In this document: piece by piece, positions 8,903 through 17,370 of the stretch | How positions within the stretch are numbered: the first letter of the stretch is position 1 | How the letters are laid out: each line of letters starts with the position of its first letter | NCBI GenBank assembly: GCA_034432635.1 | Contig: DAOUBK010000016.1 | Coordinates: forward strand, 16,989-80,988 | Origin: Roseiflexus sp034432635 | GTDB taxonomy: Bacteria > Chloroflexota > Chloroflexia > Chloroflexales > Roseiflexaceae | Direction of reading: 5' to 3' | Length of the DNA stretch: 64,000 nucleotides | Position numbers and translations under genes: made by a program | The notes under the pieces: model-generated | Seen by the model: only the letters and a program-made list of their open reading frames with translations | What the model was told of the DNA's origin: nothing | The model's database searches: none

Positions 8903-9426
8903 CAGAGAGAACGGTTGCGCTTGCCGGTAATCCCAACATTGGCAAGAGCACGATTTTCAACGCGCTCACCGGGTTACGCCAGCACGTTGGCAACTGGCCC
9001 GGCAAGACGGTCGAACGGAAAGAAGGGCAGGTGATCCTGAACGGTGTGCCGGTGACCATCGTTGATCTACCCGGCGCGTACAGTCTGGCGGCGCGTTCGC
9101 TCGAAGAGGAAATTGCGCGCGACTTTATCGTGCGCGAACATCCCGTTCTGGTCATTAATGTGCTCGATGCTGCCAATCTGGAGCGCAATCTGTATCTGAC
9201 GGCACAGTTGCTCGAAACCGGTGCACATCTCTTGCTGGCGCTGAATATGACCGATGTTGCCGCAGCACGTGGCATAAAACTCAACCCGGACGCCCTCGCT
9301 AGATTCCTGGGAGTTCCGGTCGTGTCGCTGGTTGCCAGCCGGGGGGAGGGTATCGCGGCGCTAAAAGCGACGCTAACCAGGATGCTGGCTGGCACGGAGG
9401 TGCAGCGATTGCGAAAGGTGGCGTGA
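8899..9426 (+). CDS. feoB: FeoB G-protein domain as a separate protein
   Basis: The 175-residue product is the cytosolic GTPase domain of FeoB alone. G1 is GNPNIGKST, G3 is DLPGAYSL, G4 is NMTD and the G5 region is SLVASRGEG. It ends immediately after the G-domain, and the helical and membrane parts are encoded by the next gene. FeoB is normally a single protein of 700-800 residues. The downstream frame begins within the stop codon, so the two halves are made together and probably form one transporter for Fe(II). A frameshift in an ancestral feoB is possible, but the clean domain boundary and overlapping start argue for a functional split. Confidence 0.85.
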   Translation: MTERTVALAGNPNIGKSTIFNALTGLRQHVGNWPGKTVERKEGQVILNGVPVTIVDLPGAYSLAARSLEEEIARDFIVREHPVLVINVLDAANLERNLYLTAQLLETGAHLLLALNMTDVAAARGIKLNPDALARFLGVPVVSLVASRGEGIAALKATLTRMLAGTEVQRLRKVA

Positions 9427-11159
9427 TGACAACCCTTGATATGCAGTTTGGTCGGGCGCCGTTCCAGTACCCGCCTCCGATCGAGACGGAAGTGAGTCAC
9501 CTGGCGGAACTGTTTGCCAGTACGCCCGCGCTTGCGACATACCCGTCGCGCTGGCTGGCGATCCAGGCGCTCGAAGGGGATGAAGTTCTGGTGCACGACA
9601 TTCGTATGCGCGGCGGTCCTGCGCTGGCGGCTGCGCTCGATGCGAGCTTGAAGCGGTTGCGTGCGATCTACGGCGATGACCTGGACGTTGTGCTGGTCGA
9701 TCAGCGCTACCGCTTCGTGCATACCCTCGCATGCCTGGCAGTCACCCGTCCGGCAACGCCGCCCCTGAACCTCTCCGATCGCATCGACCGCGTGCTGACG
9801 CATCGTTGGCTGGGCATCCCGATCTTCCTAGCAGTGATGTGGGTCGTGTTCAAGTTGACGACCGACGTTGCTGCGCCGTTTGTGGACTGGCTGGACGGTG
9901 TGTTGAACGGTCCTGTCAGTCGCTGGGTCGTTGTGTTGCTGGGGCTGATCGGCGCTGACGGTGGATGGGTGGAGTCGTTGCTGGTGGATGGCGTCATCGC
10001 CGGCGTCGGCGGAGTGCTGGCGTTCGTGCCGGTGTTGCTGGCGCTCTATTTTGCGCTTGCGCTGCTGGAAGACTCGGGGTACATGGCGCGTGCTGCGTTC
10101 GTGATGGATCGCCTGATGCACGCGCTAGGTTTGCACGGCAAGAGTTTCCTGCCGATGATCGTTGGGTTTGGGTGTTCGGTGCCGGCGATCTATGCCACCC
10201 GAACGCTCGATAGTCGGCATGACCGGATGCTGACCGGTCTGCTGGTTCCGTTTATGAGTTGCAGCGCCCGCTTGCCAGTGTACGTGCTGATTGCGACGAT
10301 TTTCTTCCCGGCGTATGCGGGACAGGTGATCTTCGGATTATACCTCGCCGGGATTGTGACTGCGGTAGGAGTTGGTGCTCTGTTGCGACGCACCCTCTTC
10401 CGCAGCGAGTCGCCTGCGCCGTTTGTTCTCGAATTGCCGCCGTACCGCCTGCCGACGTTGCGAAATATCTGGCGTCAGGTGTGGGAACGCACCTCGTCGT
10501 TCATTCGCAAAGCGGGCACGATCATTCTGACGACAAGCATCGTGGTCTGGTTGCTGCTCGCCATCCCTGTGAGCGGTGATAGGCAGTTTGCCAATACGCC
10601 GGTCGAACGGAGCGCATTCGCCGCGGTTGCTCACGTGGCAACGCCGGTGTTCGCACCGCTCGGGTTTGGACGCTGGGAGACGAGTGGTGCGCTGGTTAGC
10701 GGACTGATCGCCAAGGAAGTGGTTGTCGGGACGCTAGCGCAGGTGTATGGTGGCGACGAAGATGCCGCGTCGGTGGACGAAGAACCGGCAATGTTCTCCG
10801 AAGATCTGGCAGGTATTGTCAGCGGGTTCGGCACGGCAGTCGGCGATGCGCTGCGCGCCCTGCCGGGGATCGTTGGCATCGATCTGGCTCAGGACGAAGA
10901 GGAAGCGGTGGCAGAAGGACTGGCAGCCTCCATCCGTACCGGATTCGCGGCAAGCAGCGCCGGTCACAGCGCGGCTGCGGCGCTGGCATTTCTGGTGTTC
11001 GTGCTGCTCTACACTCCGTGCGTCGCGGCGCTCGCGGCAAACCGGCACGAATTCGGTACGTCCTGGATGCTGGTCAGTCTGCTGGGGCAGTTCGCCATTG
11101 CGTGGCTGGCGGCGTTGATCGTGTTCCAGAGCGGGGTACTGTTAGGCTTGCAGGTTTGA
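9426..11159 (+). CDS. feoB: FeoB helical and membrane (permease) domains as a separate protein
   Basis: The product begins with the FeoB cytosolic helical region (about the first 110 residues) and continues into the two Gate domains of the Fe(II) permease. GFGCSVPAIYATRTL and LVPFMSCSARLPVYVL carry the conserved Cys/Ser residues of the iron path. About eight to ten hydrophobic segments are visible. The ATG overlaps the upstream stop (TGATG); a GTG 3 bases earlier is equally possible. A long hydrophilic insert separates the two membrane halves around residues 435-510. It acts in the cytoplasmic membrane together with the preceding GTPase. Confidence 0.88.
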   Translation: MTTLDMQFGRAPFQYPPPIETEVSHLAELFASTPALATYPSRWLAIQALEGDEVLVHDIRMRGGPALAAALDASLKRLRAIYGDDLDVVLVDQRYRFVHTLACLAVTRPATPPLNLSDRIDRVLTHRWLGIPIFLAVMWVVFKLTTDVAAPFVDWLDGVLNGPVSRWVVVLLGLIGADGGWVESLLVDGVIAGVGGVLAFVPVLLALYFALALLEDSGYMARAAFVMDRLMHALGLHGKSFLPMIVGFGCSVPAIYATRTLDSRHDRMLTGLLVPFMSCSARLPVYVLIATIFFPAYAGQVIFGLYLAGIVTAVGVGALLRRTLFRSESPAPFVLELPPYRLPTLRNIWRQVWERTSSFIRKAGTIILTTSIVVWLLLAIPVSGDRQFANTPVERSAFAAVAHVATPVFAPLGFGRWETSGALVSGLIAKEVVVGTLAQVYGGDEDAASVDEEPAMFSEDLAGIVSGFGTAVGDALRALPGIVGIDLAQDEEEAVAEGLAASIRTGFAASSAGHSAAAALAFLVFVLLYTPCVAALAANRHEFGTSWMLVSLLGQFAIAWLAALIVFQSGVLLGLQV

Positions 11160-11180
11160 ACCGGGGATAGAAGGCAGTCT

Positions 11181-11211
11181 GGCGGAGACGGGGCAGGGCA
11201 ACGTCTCCGCC
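11181..11211 (+). other. Hairpin between feoB and feoC
   Basis: Perfect 10-base arms GGCGGAGACG and CGTCTCCGCC are separated by 11 bases. There is no T-run; it sits just before the feoC ribosome binding site. It may stabilise or process the transcript, lowering feoC relative to feoB. Confidence 0.4.
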
Positions 11212-11219
11212 TGGGAGAA

Positions 11220-11480
11220 GTGAGGATGCTCTACCAGGTTCTCGAAGCGCTCGAAACAGCCGACGGTCCGGTCTCGCTCGATGAGTTGAGCCGACAGTTG
11301 CAGATCGAACCGGGTGCACTCGAAGGGATGATTGCATTCTGGGTGCGCAAAGGTCGGCTGAAGGAAACTGCGGTTGGTGGATGCGCCGTTGGCAGGCGCG
11401 GATGCACCTGTGGCGCATATCCGCAGGGTTGCGTCTTCAGCGTTGCCGGTCTGCGCATTACTACACTGAACGATCCGTGA
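11220..11480 (+). CDS. feoC: FeoC-like winged-helix protein with cysteine cluster
   Basis: The 86-residue product has an N-terminal winged helix (VLEALETADGPVSLDELSR) and then four cysteines in the pattern GGCAVGRRGCTCGAYPQGC. FeoC proteins combine such a helix with an Fe-S or metal site and regulate FeoB stability or the operon. Position at the end of the feo operon supports the call. It starts at GTG after GGGAGAA; an ATG two codons later is an alternative. Confidence 0.8.
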   Translation: MRMLYQVLEALETADGPVSLDELSRQLQIEPGALEGMIAFWVRKGRLKETAVGGCAVGRRGCTCGAYPQGCVFSVAGLRITTLNDP

Positions 11481-11549
11481 GCAGCGGAACGGAGCCGACG
11501 GTGGTCGAATGACGTCGGCGGCTGATACGCTGACACTGCACAGCGCTCT

Positions 11550-11650
11550 GCGAAGTGCGGTGTACGTACAGGTCACATACGTCGGACGTGCCTGCAGTCG
11601 GAATGCACGCACCTCCACCACGCACGTGGTTCGATCATTCCGCACTTCGC
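11550..11650. repeat. Spaced inverted repeat with internal palindromes
   Basis: An 11-base perfect inverted repeat (GCGAAGTGCGG and its complement) encloses 79 bases. Inside are the palindrome TGTACGTACA and the near-palindrome ACCACGCACGTGGT. It could be remnant mobile DNA or a structured RNA; nothing in the sequence decides. Confidence 0.3.
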
Positions 11651-11774
11651 TCCATTGCACACCGTATGCAGGAATGGCCATACCCGGCGGACGATACTCT
11701 GCCACTGACGTGGCTTAGAAATTGCCGCAGCACCGAAGCGCCTTCGCTGGTTGCGCAGCCTCACGGTTGCATTA

Positions 11775-11783
11775 TGCTATAAT
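11775..11783 (+). promoter_or_regulatory. Extended -10 promoter of the cobalamin locus
   Basis: TGCTATAAT is a perfect -10 with the TGn extension. A weak TTGCGC lies about 21 bases upstream of the -10. It is placed to transcribe the riboswitch leader. Confidence 0.55.
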
Positions 11784-11866
11784 ATTAGTACACCCGACTC
11801 TGGAACGCAGTACGGCGTCTATCTTGCCGGATGTACCGGCAGAGTTGTTGATGCACATATCCAATG

Positions 11867-11996
11867 CAACGATTATCGCGGTGACCCGCAGGGCCCGGAT
11901 GCCAGGGCGTAAAGATGGAAGCTGGTGTAAGTCCAGCGCTGTGCCGCAACTGTAACCGGTTGTATGCCGGAAGCCAGGACGCCTGCCGCGATGTTG
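11867..11996 (+). promoter_or_regulatory. Cobalamin riboswitch aptamer
   Basis: The conserved core is clear: GGAAGCTGGTGTAAGTCCAG, then GCCGCAACTGTAA, then the B12-box-like GCCAGGACGCCTGCC. A closing stem is formed by ATCGCGG (11875-11881) with CCGCGAT (11986-11992), extended by CAAC/GTTG. It precedes cobO and the rest of the cobalamin and cobalt-uptake genes, so adenosylcobalamin is expected to lower their expression. Confidence 0.92.
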
Positions 11997-12006
11997 AATG
12001 TGTTCG

Positions 12007-12029
12007 ACCCTTCTCGAGCCAAGGAGGGT
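12007..12029 (+). promoter_or_regulatory. Hairpin hiding a strong Shine-Dalgarno sequence
   Basis: ACCCTTC (12007-12013) pairs with GGAGGGT (12023-12029) across a 9-base loop, burying an AAGGAGGG site. It lies 10 bases past the riboswitch aptamer and is probably part of its expression platform. Confidence 0.5.
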
Positions 12030-12036
12030 GAACAGC

Positions 12037-12150
12037 ATGCGTATTCCTTCTGGATCGCATTGTGATCTGTCGCCCCGGTTCTCGAAAGATGTCCGGGGCT
12101 TTTCGTTGACCGGCGCATGTGTATGTTCATTGGGGATGACGTTGCGGTAG
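12037..12150 (+). CDS. Possible 37-codon leader ORF
   Basis: An ATG follows the strong AAGGAGGG site at ideal spacing and opens a 37-codon frame ending in TAG. The peptide resembles nothing I know. The intrinsic terminator lies inside the frame, so ribosomes translating it could affect termination. It may be a leader peptide or a chance frame. Confidence 0.25.
   Translation: MRIPSGSHCDLSPRFSKDVRGFSLTGACVCSLGMTLR
12072..12103 (+). terminator. Intrinsic terminator downstream of the riboswitch
   Basis: The stem GCCCCGG/CCGGGGC with a 14-base loop is followed by TTTT. Its position between the aptamer and cobO suits transcription attenuation. Confidence 0.6.
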
Positions 12151-12235
12151 TCTGACTGAGACGCAGGGATGGTAAGGTTCTGTTCGTATATGTGCCATGG
12201 TGCGGTGTTCGCTAGCGGATTGAAAGGTTTGCACA

Positions 12236-12904
12236 ATGACTTCTGAAGAACAGCCGGGTCAACAGACGCCGGAAACCGCAAATGATGATCCGAATGGTGA
12301 GACGCTAGCCGAGCCATCGCTGCTTCCCGGCTCGACGGTCGCAGCACAGGAGCGGCGGAAGGCTGCGCGCGCCCATCGTGTGCAGAAGGGGCTGGTCATT
12401 GTCAATACCGGGAACGGCAAAGGGAAGACGACAGCGGCGCTGGGCATCCTGCTGCGCGCCTGGGGCCGCGATATGCGTGTGGGCGGGATCCAGTTTTTGA
12501 AGCACGAAAACGCGAACTATGGCGAACTGCGCGCACTGAAGCGTATGGGGATCGAACTGATGCCAATGGGAGATGGCTTCACCTGGACCAGTCGCGATCT
12601 CGAGGAAACGCAGGCAAAGGCGGTTCACGGCTGGGAGACGGCAAAAGCGCGGATCGCCGGCGGTGCGTATGATATTTTTCTCCTGGACGAGTTCACGTAT
12701 GTGCTGAATTATGGCTGGGTCGATACGGCTGAGGTGATCGACTGGTTGCGTCAGCACAAGCCGTCGATGCTCCACCTGATCATCACCGGGCGAAATGCGC
12801 CACAGGCGCTGATCGATTTTGCCGATCTGGTGACGGAGATGCGCGAGGTGAAGCATCCATTCCGGGATCAGGGCATCCGGGCACAAAAGGGCGTGGAGTA
12901 TTGA
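12236..12904 (+). CDS. cobO: Cob(I)alamin/corrinoid adenosyltransferase, CobO/BtuR type
   Basis: The enzyme transfers the adenosyl group of ATP to the cobalt of reduced corrinoids. The 222-residue product has the family P-loop NTGNGKGKTTAA near residue 60, preceded by the usual N-terminal tail, and FLLDEFTYVLNYGW as the Walker-B-like region. It is the first gene after the riboswitch, so it is likely the most directly controlled. Its product, adenosylcobalamin, is the cofactor of the mutase encoded at the left end of the window. Confidence 0.93.
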   Translation: MTSEEQPGQQTPETANDDPNGETLAEPSLLPGSTVAAQERRKAARAHRVQKGLVIVNTGNGKGKTTAALGILLRAWGRDMRVGGIQFLKHENANYGELRALKRMGIELMPMGDGFTWTSRDLEETQAKAVHGWETAKARIAGGAYDIFLLDEFTYVLNYGWVDTAEVIDWLRQHKPSMLHLIITGRNAPQALIDFADLVTEMREVKHPFRDQGIRAQKGVEY

Positions 12905-12990
12905 CCCGGACGTGGAGGCGCTCAGGATGGGTTGCAGGGTTGGAAGGCGTTCGCCGATCATTTCTTGTCTGATCGGCTGAGGGAGCGCGC

Positions 12991-15900
12991 ATGGCAGAAC
13001 GGCTCAAGCGCAACATGGTTCAGCGCCTCGATGGGCGGATGGTCAATGCCGGGGCACGGCGCGGCATACTGATCGTCTGTGCAACCGGATGCTGCTGTGG
13101 TCACACCGAACGCGGCTTCGCTCCGGTTCCGACATGGCGCTACCATCAGGAGTGGGAACGGCGCAAACTGCGCAATCAGGTACATTTGAGCCAGGGCGGA
13201 TGTCTGGGTCCATGCCCGCTTGCGAATGTCGTGCTCCTGCTCCTCGATGGTCGTCCCTACTGGTTCCATTCGCTCAACGACGAGGCGCTCGTTCCTGTGC
13301 TCTACGACTACATCGAGGCGCTGCTTGTTGCCGACCACGACCTGCCGCCGCCACCGGCGCTGGCGCCGCTGATGTTCAACGGCTTCGCCTGGGATGGCGG
13401 TGGTTCACTTATGCAACGCCCTGAGCCGCTGCCTGCCATGACCGGCGATGGGATTCTGGTGCTCAGCCAGGCAGATACCGACCTGCTGGCACTCGAACAG
13501 GCGCGTGCCCTGCTGCCCGAAGGGTTTGCGCCGCTGTGGACGGCGCATGTCGGGCGCCTGGCGGATGAAGCGTCGGTTGATCGCCTCCTGCGTGAGGCTC
13601 TGCCAGGCGTGGCAGTCGTGGTGGCGCGGCTCCACAGTTCCAGCGCATTTGCATATGGTCTGGAGCGACTTCAGGAGTGGGCTGCAACAACTGGCGGCTT
13701 TCTGCTCTGCGTTCCCGCTGTCGAAACGCTCGATCCGGACCTGATGGCGCGTTCGACGGTCGGTGTTCCGCTTGCTCTGCTCGTCAGCGCCTACTTCCAG
13801 TACGGTGGACCGGCAAACCTCGCTAGCGGACTCCAGTGCCTCAGCGATCACCTTCTGTTGAGTGGATGGGGGTATGAGCCGCCGGTGGAACTGCCGATGC
13901 ACGGCGTCTACACCCCGGCTTCCCCGTTGTGCTGCGTCGATGCGCCCGATGACACACGTCCGGTTGCCGGAGTGCTCTTCTACCGGGCGCACCTGTTGAG
14001 TGGCAACACTGCATTTATCGACACGCTTATCACGGCGCTTCACAACCAGGGGATGCGCGTTCGCGCCGTGTATACCCAATCGCTCAAGGATGCGGCTGAC
14101 AGTCGCGGTCCCGACGCGCTACGGGTACTCACCGACGCCGGACCAGTGGACGTTGTGGTCAGTACGCTGAGTTTTGCACTGGGCGAAACCGATCCCCACC
14201 CCTTTACGATGCTCGACGTTCCGGTGATTCAGGCGCTGGTGAGCAGCACGTCACGCGACGAATGGCTGCGCAACGGGCGGGGGCTTGGACCGCTCGACAC
14301 GGCGATGAATGTGGCGATTCCAGAATTTGATGGGCGGATCATCGGGGTGCCGGTCGCTTTCAAGGAACAGCAGGGTGAAGCGCCGGCGCGCTCGGTTGCC
14401 GACGAAGAGCGGATGGATCGCCTCGCAGGGCTTGCCTGTCGCCTCGCACGGCTGCGTCACACGCCAAACGCAGAGAAACGGATCGCCTTCATTTTCACCA
14501 ACAGCAGCGCCAAAGCGCAACGCATCGGCAACGCCGTTGGTCTCGACGCACCTGCATCGCTGATGCGCATCCTTCAGGCGATGCATGCCGCTGGTTACCG
14601 GATCGGCGATCTGCCCGACTCCGGTGACCGGTTGATTGCCGATCTGATTGCGCGTTGTTCCTACGACGAAACCTGGTTGACGACCGAACAACTGATCCAG
14701 GCGTACCGTGTTCCCGGTGCGCAGTATGCGCGCTGGTTCGCCGACCTGCCACACGCGCTTCAGGACGCGATGAGCCGGCAGTGGGGGCAACCACCGGGTA
14801 CCGCCTATGTGCATCAGGGTGATCTCGCGCTGGCAGGGCTGGAATACGGCAATGTCTTCGTTGCGCTGCAACCGCCGCGCGGTTACGACATGGACCCAAA
14901 CGCGATCTACCATCGTCCTGATCTGCCGCCGCCGCACAATTATTACGCCCTCTACCGCTGGTTACGCGATGAGTGGCAGGCGGATGCAATTGTGCACCTC
15001 GGCAAGCACGGCACGCTCGAATGGTTGCCGGGCAAAGGTGTGGGGCTGGATGCAGCCTGCTTCCCCGATCAGTTTCTTGGCGATCTGCCACTCATCTATC
15101 CTTTCATCATCAACGACCCCGGCGAAGGGACACAGGCGAAGCGTCGGGCGCATGCTGTCATCGTCGATCACCTGACCCCGCCGATGACCAGCGCCGGGGC
15201 GTATGGCGATCTGGCGGAACTGGCGCACCTGGTCGATGAATACTACCGCACCGAGCACCTTGATCCGGGGAAACTGCCGCTGCTCCAGCGTCAGATCTGG
15301 GACGTGCTGCAGCGTTCGCACCTTGATGACGACCTGCGCTACATCATGCAGGCAGACCATGGCGATCACCGGCATGAGTGGGACGGCAGTTTTCTCGAAG
15401 ACGGCACGCCGACCATTCTGGCGGAAATGGAGGGACGCGAGGTAGCGCATTTGCTGGAGGATATCGAGGGGTATCTGTGCGAACTCACGGGCGCACAGAT
15501 CCGCGATGGATTGCACATTCTCGGCGAGATGCCGGCCGGTGAACAACTGGTGGAACTGGTCTACCACCTGTTGCGTCTCCCGAACCTCGATGCTCCCAGC
15601 CTGCCAGAGAGCGTTGCTGCCGCGCTGGGCGAAGACTGGAACGCCCTGCGGGAACACCCCGGAGCACGGCGGCAGCGGATCGAGACCGTCCCGGAAGATG
15701 GCGCCATGGCTGTATTCCAGACGAATGCCGACGTCATTGCGCATATCGGGGCGTTGAGCAAGGAGTTGCTGCGACGCCTGGAGGCGCTCGACTGGCATTC
15801 TGAGGCGATTGAGCCGGTGGTCGCCGGGATATGCCCCGCGCAACCCGATGCGTGGATCGCTGCTGCGTTACGCTATGCGTGCGACACACTCGTGCCGAAC

Positions 15901-17244
15901 CTGCGGCGGAGTGCGCACAATGAGGTTGCGCATTTGCTCGCTGCTCTGGACGGACGTTTTGTGCCGCCGGGACCGAGCGGTGCACCGACACGTGGCATGG
16001 CGCACGTGCTGCCGACCGGTCGCAACTTCTACGGCGTCGATCCGCGCGCGCTTCCCAGCGTTGCCGCGTGGCAGACCGGTATGGGTCTGGCGCGCGATCT
16101 GATTGCCCGGTATCAGCGCGAATATGGGCGGATCCCTGAAAGTGTCGGGTTGAGTATCTGGGGAACGAGCGCCATTCGCACGGCAGGCGATGATATTGCG
16201 CAGGCGCTGGCATTGCTCGGCGTGCGTCCACGCTGGCAGCGCGAAAATCGTCGTGTGGTCGGGATCGACATCGTACCGCTGGAAGAGTTAGGGCGTCCGC
16301 GTGTTGATGTTGTCTGCCGTATTTCCGGATTCTTCCGCGATGCCTTTCCGCACCTGATTGCACTGATCGATCAGGCAGTGCAGGCGGTCATTGCGCTCGA
16401 CGAGCCGCCGGAGATGAATTTTCCACGCAAACACGCGCTGGAGACGGTGCAGGCGCTCCAATCAGCCGGGAAGACGGTTGAGGAGGCGCAACGCGAAGCC
16501 GCCTACCGCATCTTTGGCAACAAGCCGGGCAGTTATGGCGCCGGCATCCTGCCGCTGATCGATGCCCAGAACTGGGAGCGCGACACCGACTTTGCCCGCG
16601 TGTACCTGGCATGGGGCGGGTATGCCTACACCGCCAGCGAGCAGGGAACTCCTGCCGAAACGGCGTTTGCTGCTGCGCTGAGCAAGGTTCAGGTTGCGAC
16701 AAAAAACCAGGACACGCGCGAGCACGATATATTCGACAGCGATGACTACCTTCAATTTCACGGTGGGATGATTGCAACCATTCGCGCCCTAACGGGGAAG
16801 AATCCGGCGCGCTACTTTGGCGACAGCAGTGACCCGGCGCGTCCACGCACCCGCGATCTGCGCGAAGAGGCCCGGCGTGTCTTCCGCGCGCGGGTGACGA
16901 ACCCGAAGTGGATCGCCAGTATGCAACGCCATGGCTACAAAGGAGGACTGGAACTCGCCGCCACGGTCGATTACCTTTTCGGCTACGATGCAACTGCGGA
17001 GGTGCTCGATGACTGGATGTACGAGCAGGTGACCGCGTGCTATCTGCGCGATCCGGGTGTGCAGCGATGGCTGGAACAGGTCAATCCCTGGGCGTTGCAG
17101 GCGATGGCTGAGCGTCTGTACGAAGCGATTGGGCGCGGCATGTGGGCGAATCCATCCCTTGAAGCCCGCGCAACCTTGGAGGCGCTGCTGGATCAGGGTG
17201 ATGCGTGGCGGGAGGGAGTTGAACGTGGTAGCGTTGAGCGTTGA
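12991..17244 (+). CDS. cobN: Cobaltochelatase CobN with N-terminal ferredoxin-like domain
   Basis: The product (1417 residues) is longer than the usual CobN of about 1200-1300. From about residue 130 it is a CobN/BchH-type large chelatase subunit, with typical stretches HLGKHGTLEWLPGKG and FSRVYLAWGGYAY-like motifs near the C terminus. The first 110 residues form an extra domain with C30, C34-C36, and GGCLGPC (C71, C75), a pattern resembling thioredoxin-like [2Fe-2S] ferredoxins. CobN inserts cobalt into hydrogenobyrinic acid a,c-diamide using an AAA+ motor; no CobS/CobT motor genes are in the window, so ChlI/ChlD-like partners elsewhere may serve. A CobN-related magnesium chelatase is less likely in this context. 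Confidence 0.88.
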   Translation: MAERLKRNMVQRLDGRMVNAGARRGILIVCATGCCCGHTERGFAPVPTWRYHQEWERRKLRNQVHLSQGGCLGPCPLANVVLLLLDGRPYWFHSLNDEALVPVLYDYIEALLVADHDLPPPPALAPLMFNGFAWDGGGSLMQRPEPLPAMTGDGILVLSQADTDLLALEQARALLPEGFAPLWTAHVGRLADEASVDRLLREALPGVAVVVARLHSSSAFAYGLERLQEWAATTGGFLLCVPAVETLDPDLMARSTVGVPLALLVSAYFQYGGPANLASGLQCLSDHLLLSGWGYEPPVELPMHGVYTPASPLCCVDAPDDTRPVAGVLFYRAHLLSGNTAFIDTLITALHNQGMRVRAVYTQSLKDAADSRGPDALRVLTDAGPVDVVVSTLSFALGETDPHPFTMLDVPVIQALVSSTSRDEWLRNGRGLGPLDTAMNVAIPEFDGRIIGVPVAFKEQQGEAPARSVADEERMDRLAGLACRLARLRHTPNAEKRIAFIFTNSSAKAQRIGNAVGLDAPASLMRILQAMHAAGYRIGDLPDSGDRLIADLIARCSYDETWLTTEQLIQAYRVPGAQYARWFADLPHALQDAMSRQWGQPPGTAYVHQGDLALAGLEYGNVFVALQPPRGYDMDPNAIYHRPDLPPPHNYYALYRWLRDEWQADAIVHLGKHGTLEWLPGKGVGLDAACFPDQFLGDLPLIYPFIINDPGEGTQAKRRAHAVIVDHLTPPMTSAGAYGDLAELAHLVDEYYRTEHLDPGKLPLLQRQIWDVLQRSHLDDDLRYIMQADHGDHRHEWDGSFLEDGTPTILAEMEGREVAHLLEDIEGYLCELTGAQIRDGLHILGEMPAGEQLVELVYHLLRLPNLDAPSLPESVAAALGEDWNALREHPGARRQRIETVPEDGAMAVFQTNADVIAHIGALSKELLRRLEALDWHSEAIEPVVAGICPAQPDAWIAAALRYACDTLVPNLRRSAHNEVAHLLAALDGRFVPPGPSGAPTRGMAHVLPTGRNFYGVDPRALPSVAAWQTGMGLARDLIARYQREYGRIPESVGLSIWGTSAIRTAGDDIAQALALLGVRPRWQRENRRVVGIDIVPLEELGRPRVDVVCRISGFFRDAFPHLIALIDQAVQAVIALDEPPEMNFPRKHALETVQALQSAGKTVEEAQREAAYRIFGNKPGSYGAGILPLIDAQNWERDTDFARVYLAWGGYAYTASEQGTPAETAFAAALSKVQVATKNQDTREHDIFDSDDYLQFHGGMIATIRALTGKNPARYFGDSSDPARPRTRDLREEARRVFRARVTNPKWIASMQRHGYKGGLELAATVDYLFGYDATAEVLDDWMYEQVTACYLRDPGVQRWLEQVNPWALQAMAERLYEAIGRGMWANPSLEARATLEALLDQGDAWREGVERGSVER

Positions 17245-17368
17245 ACATCCGGAAGGCGGGAGGGTGAAGTTAAACCTGCATCGCGTGGAGGCGCATGGCG
17301 GGCGTCGGTTGGGGTGTCCGGTGTGCTCTGATCCATATCATCCGCAACCAGGAGAAAGGAGACCATAG
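17225..17368 (+). CDS. Possible 47-residue protein with a CPVC motif
   Basis: A GTG behind GGAGGGAG opens a 47-codon frame that overlaps the cobN end by 20 bases and stops 2 bases before cobT. The peptide contains RRLGCPVCSDPYHP, a cysteine pair that could bind a metal or form a small knuckle. No family is recognised. Size, strong ribosome binding site and tight fit between two cob genes argue for a real gene; the repeat-like DNA at its start argues against. Confidence 0.4.
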   Translation: MVALSVEHPEGGRVKLNLHRVEAHGGRRLGCPVCSDPYHPQPGERRP

Positions 17369-17370
17369 CC

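Larger units (their letters stand above)
11481..12235. other. Long intergenic and leader region before the cobalamin locus
   Basis: The left 270 bases have no supported gene but carry several inverted repeats. The right part holds an extended -10 promoter, a cobalamin riboswitch, a hairpin over a Shine-Dalgarno site and a terminator. Confidence 0.5.

Noticed and set aside
8899..9428. FeoB split as a simple frameshift
   Set aside because: The break falls at a domain boundary with overlapping stop and start and intact motifs on both sides, so I treat it as two real genes.
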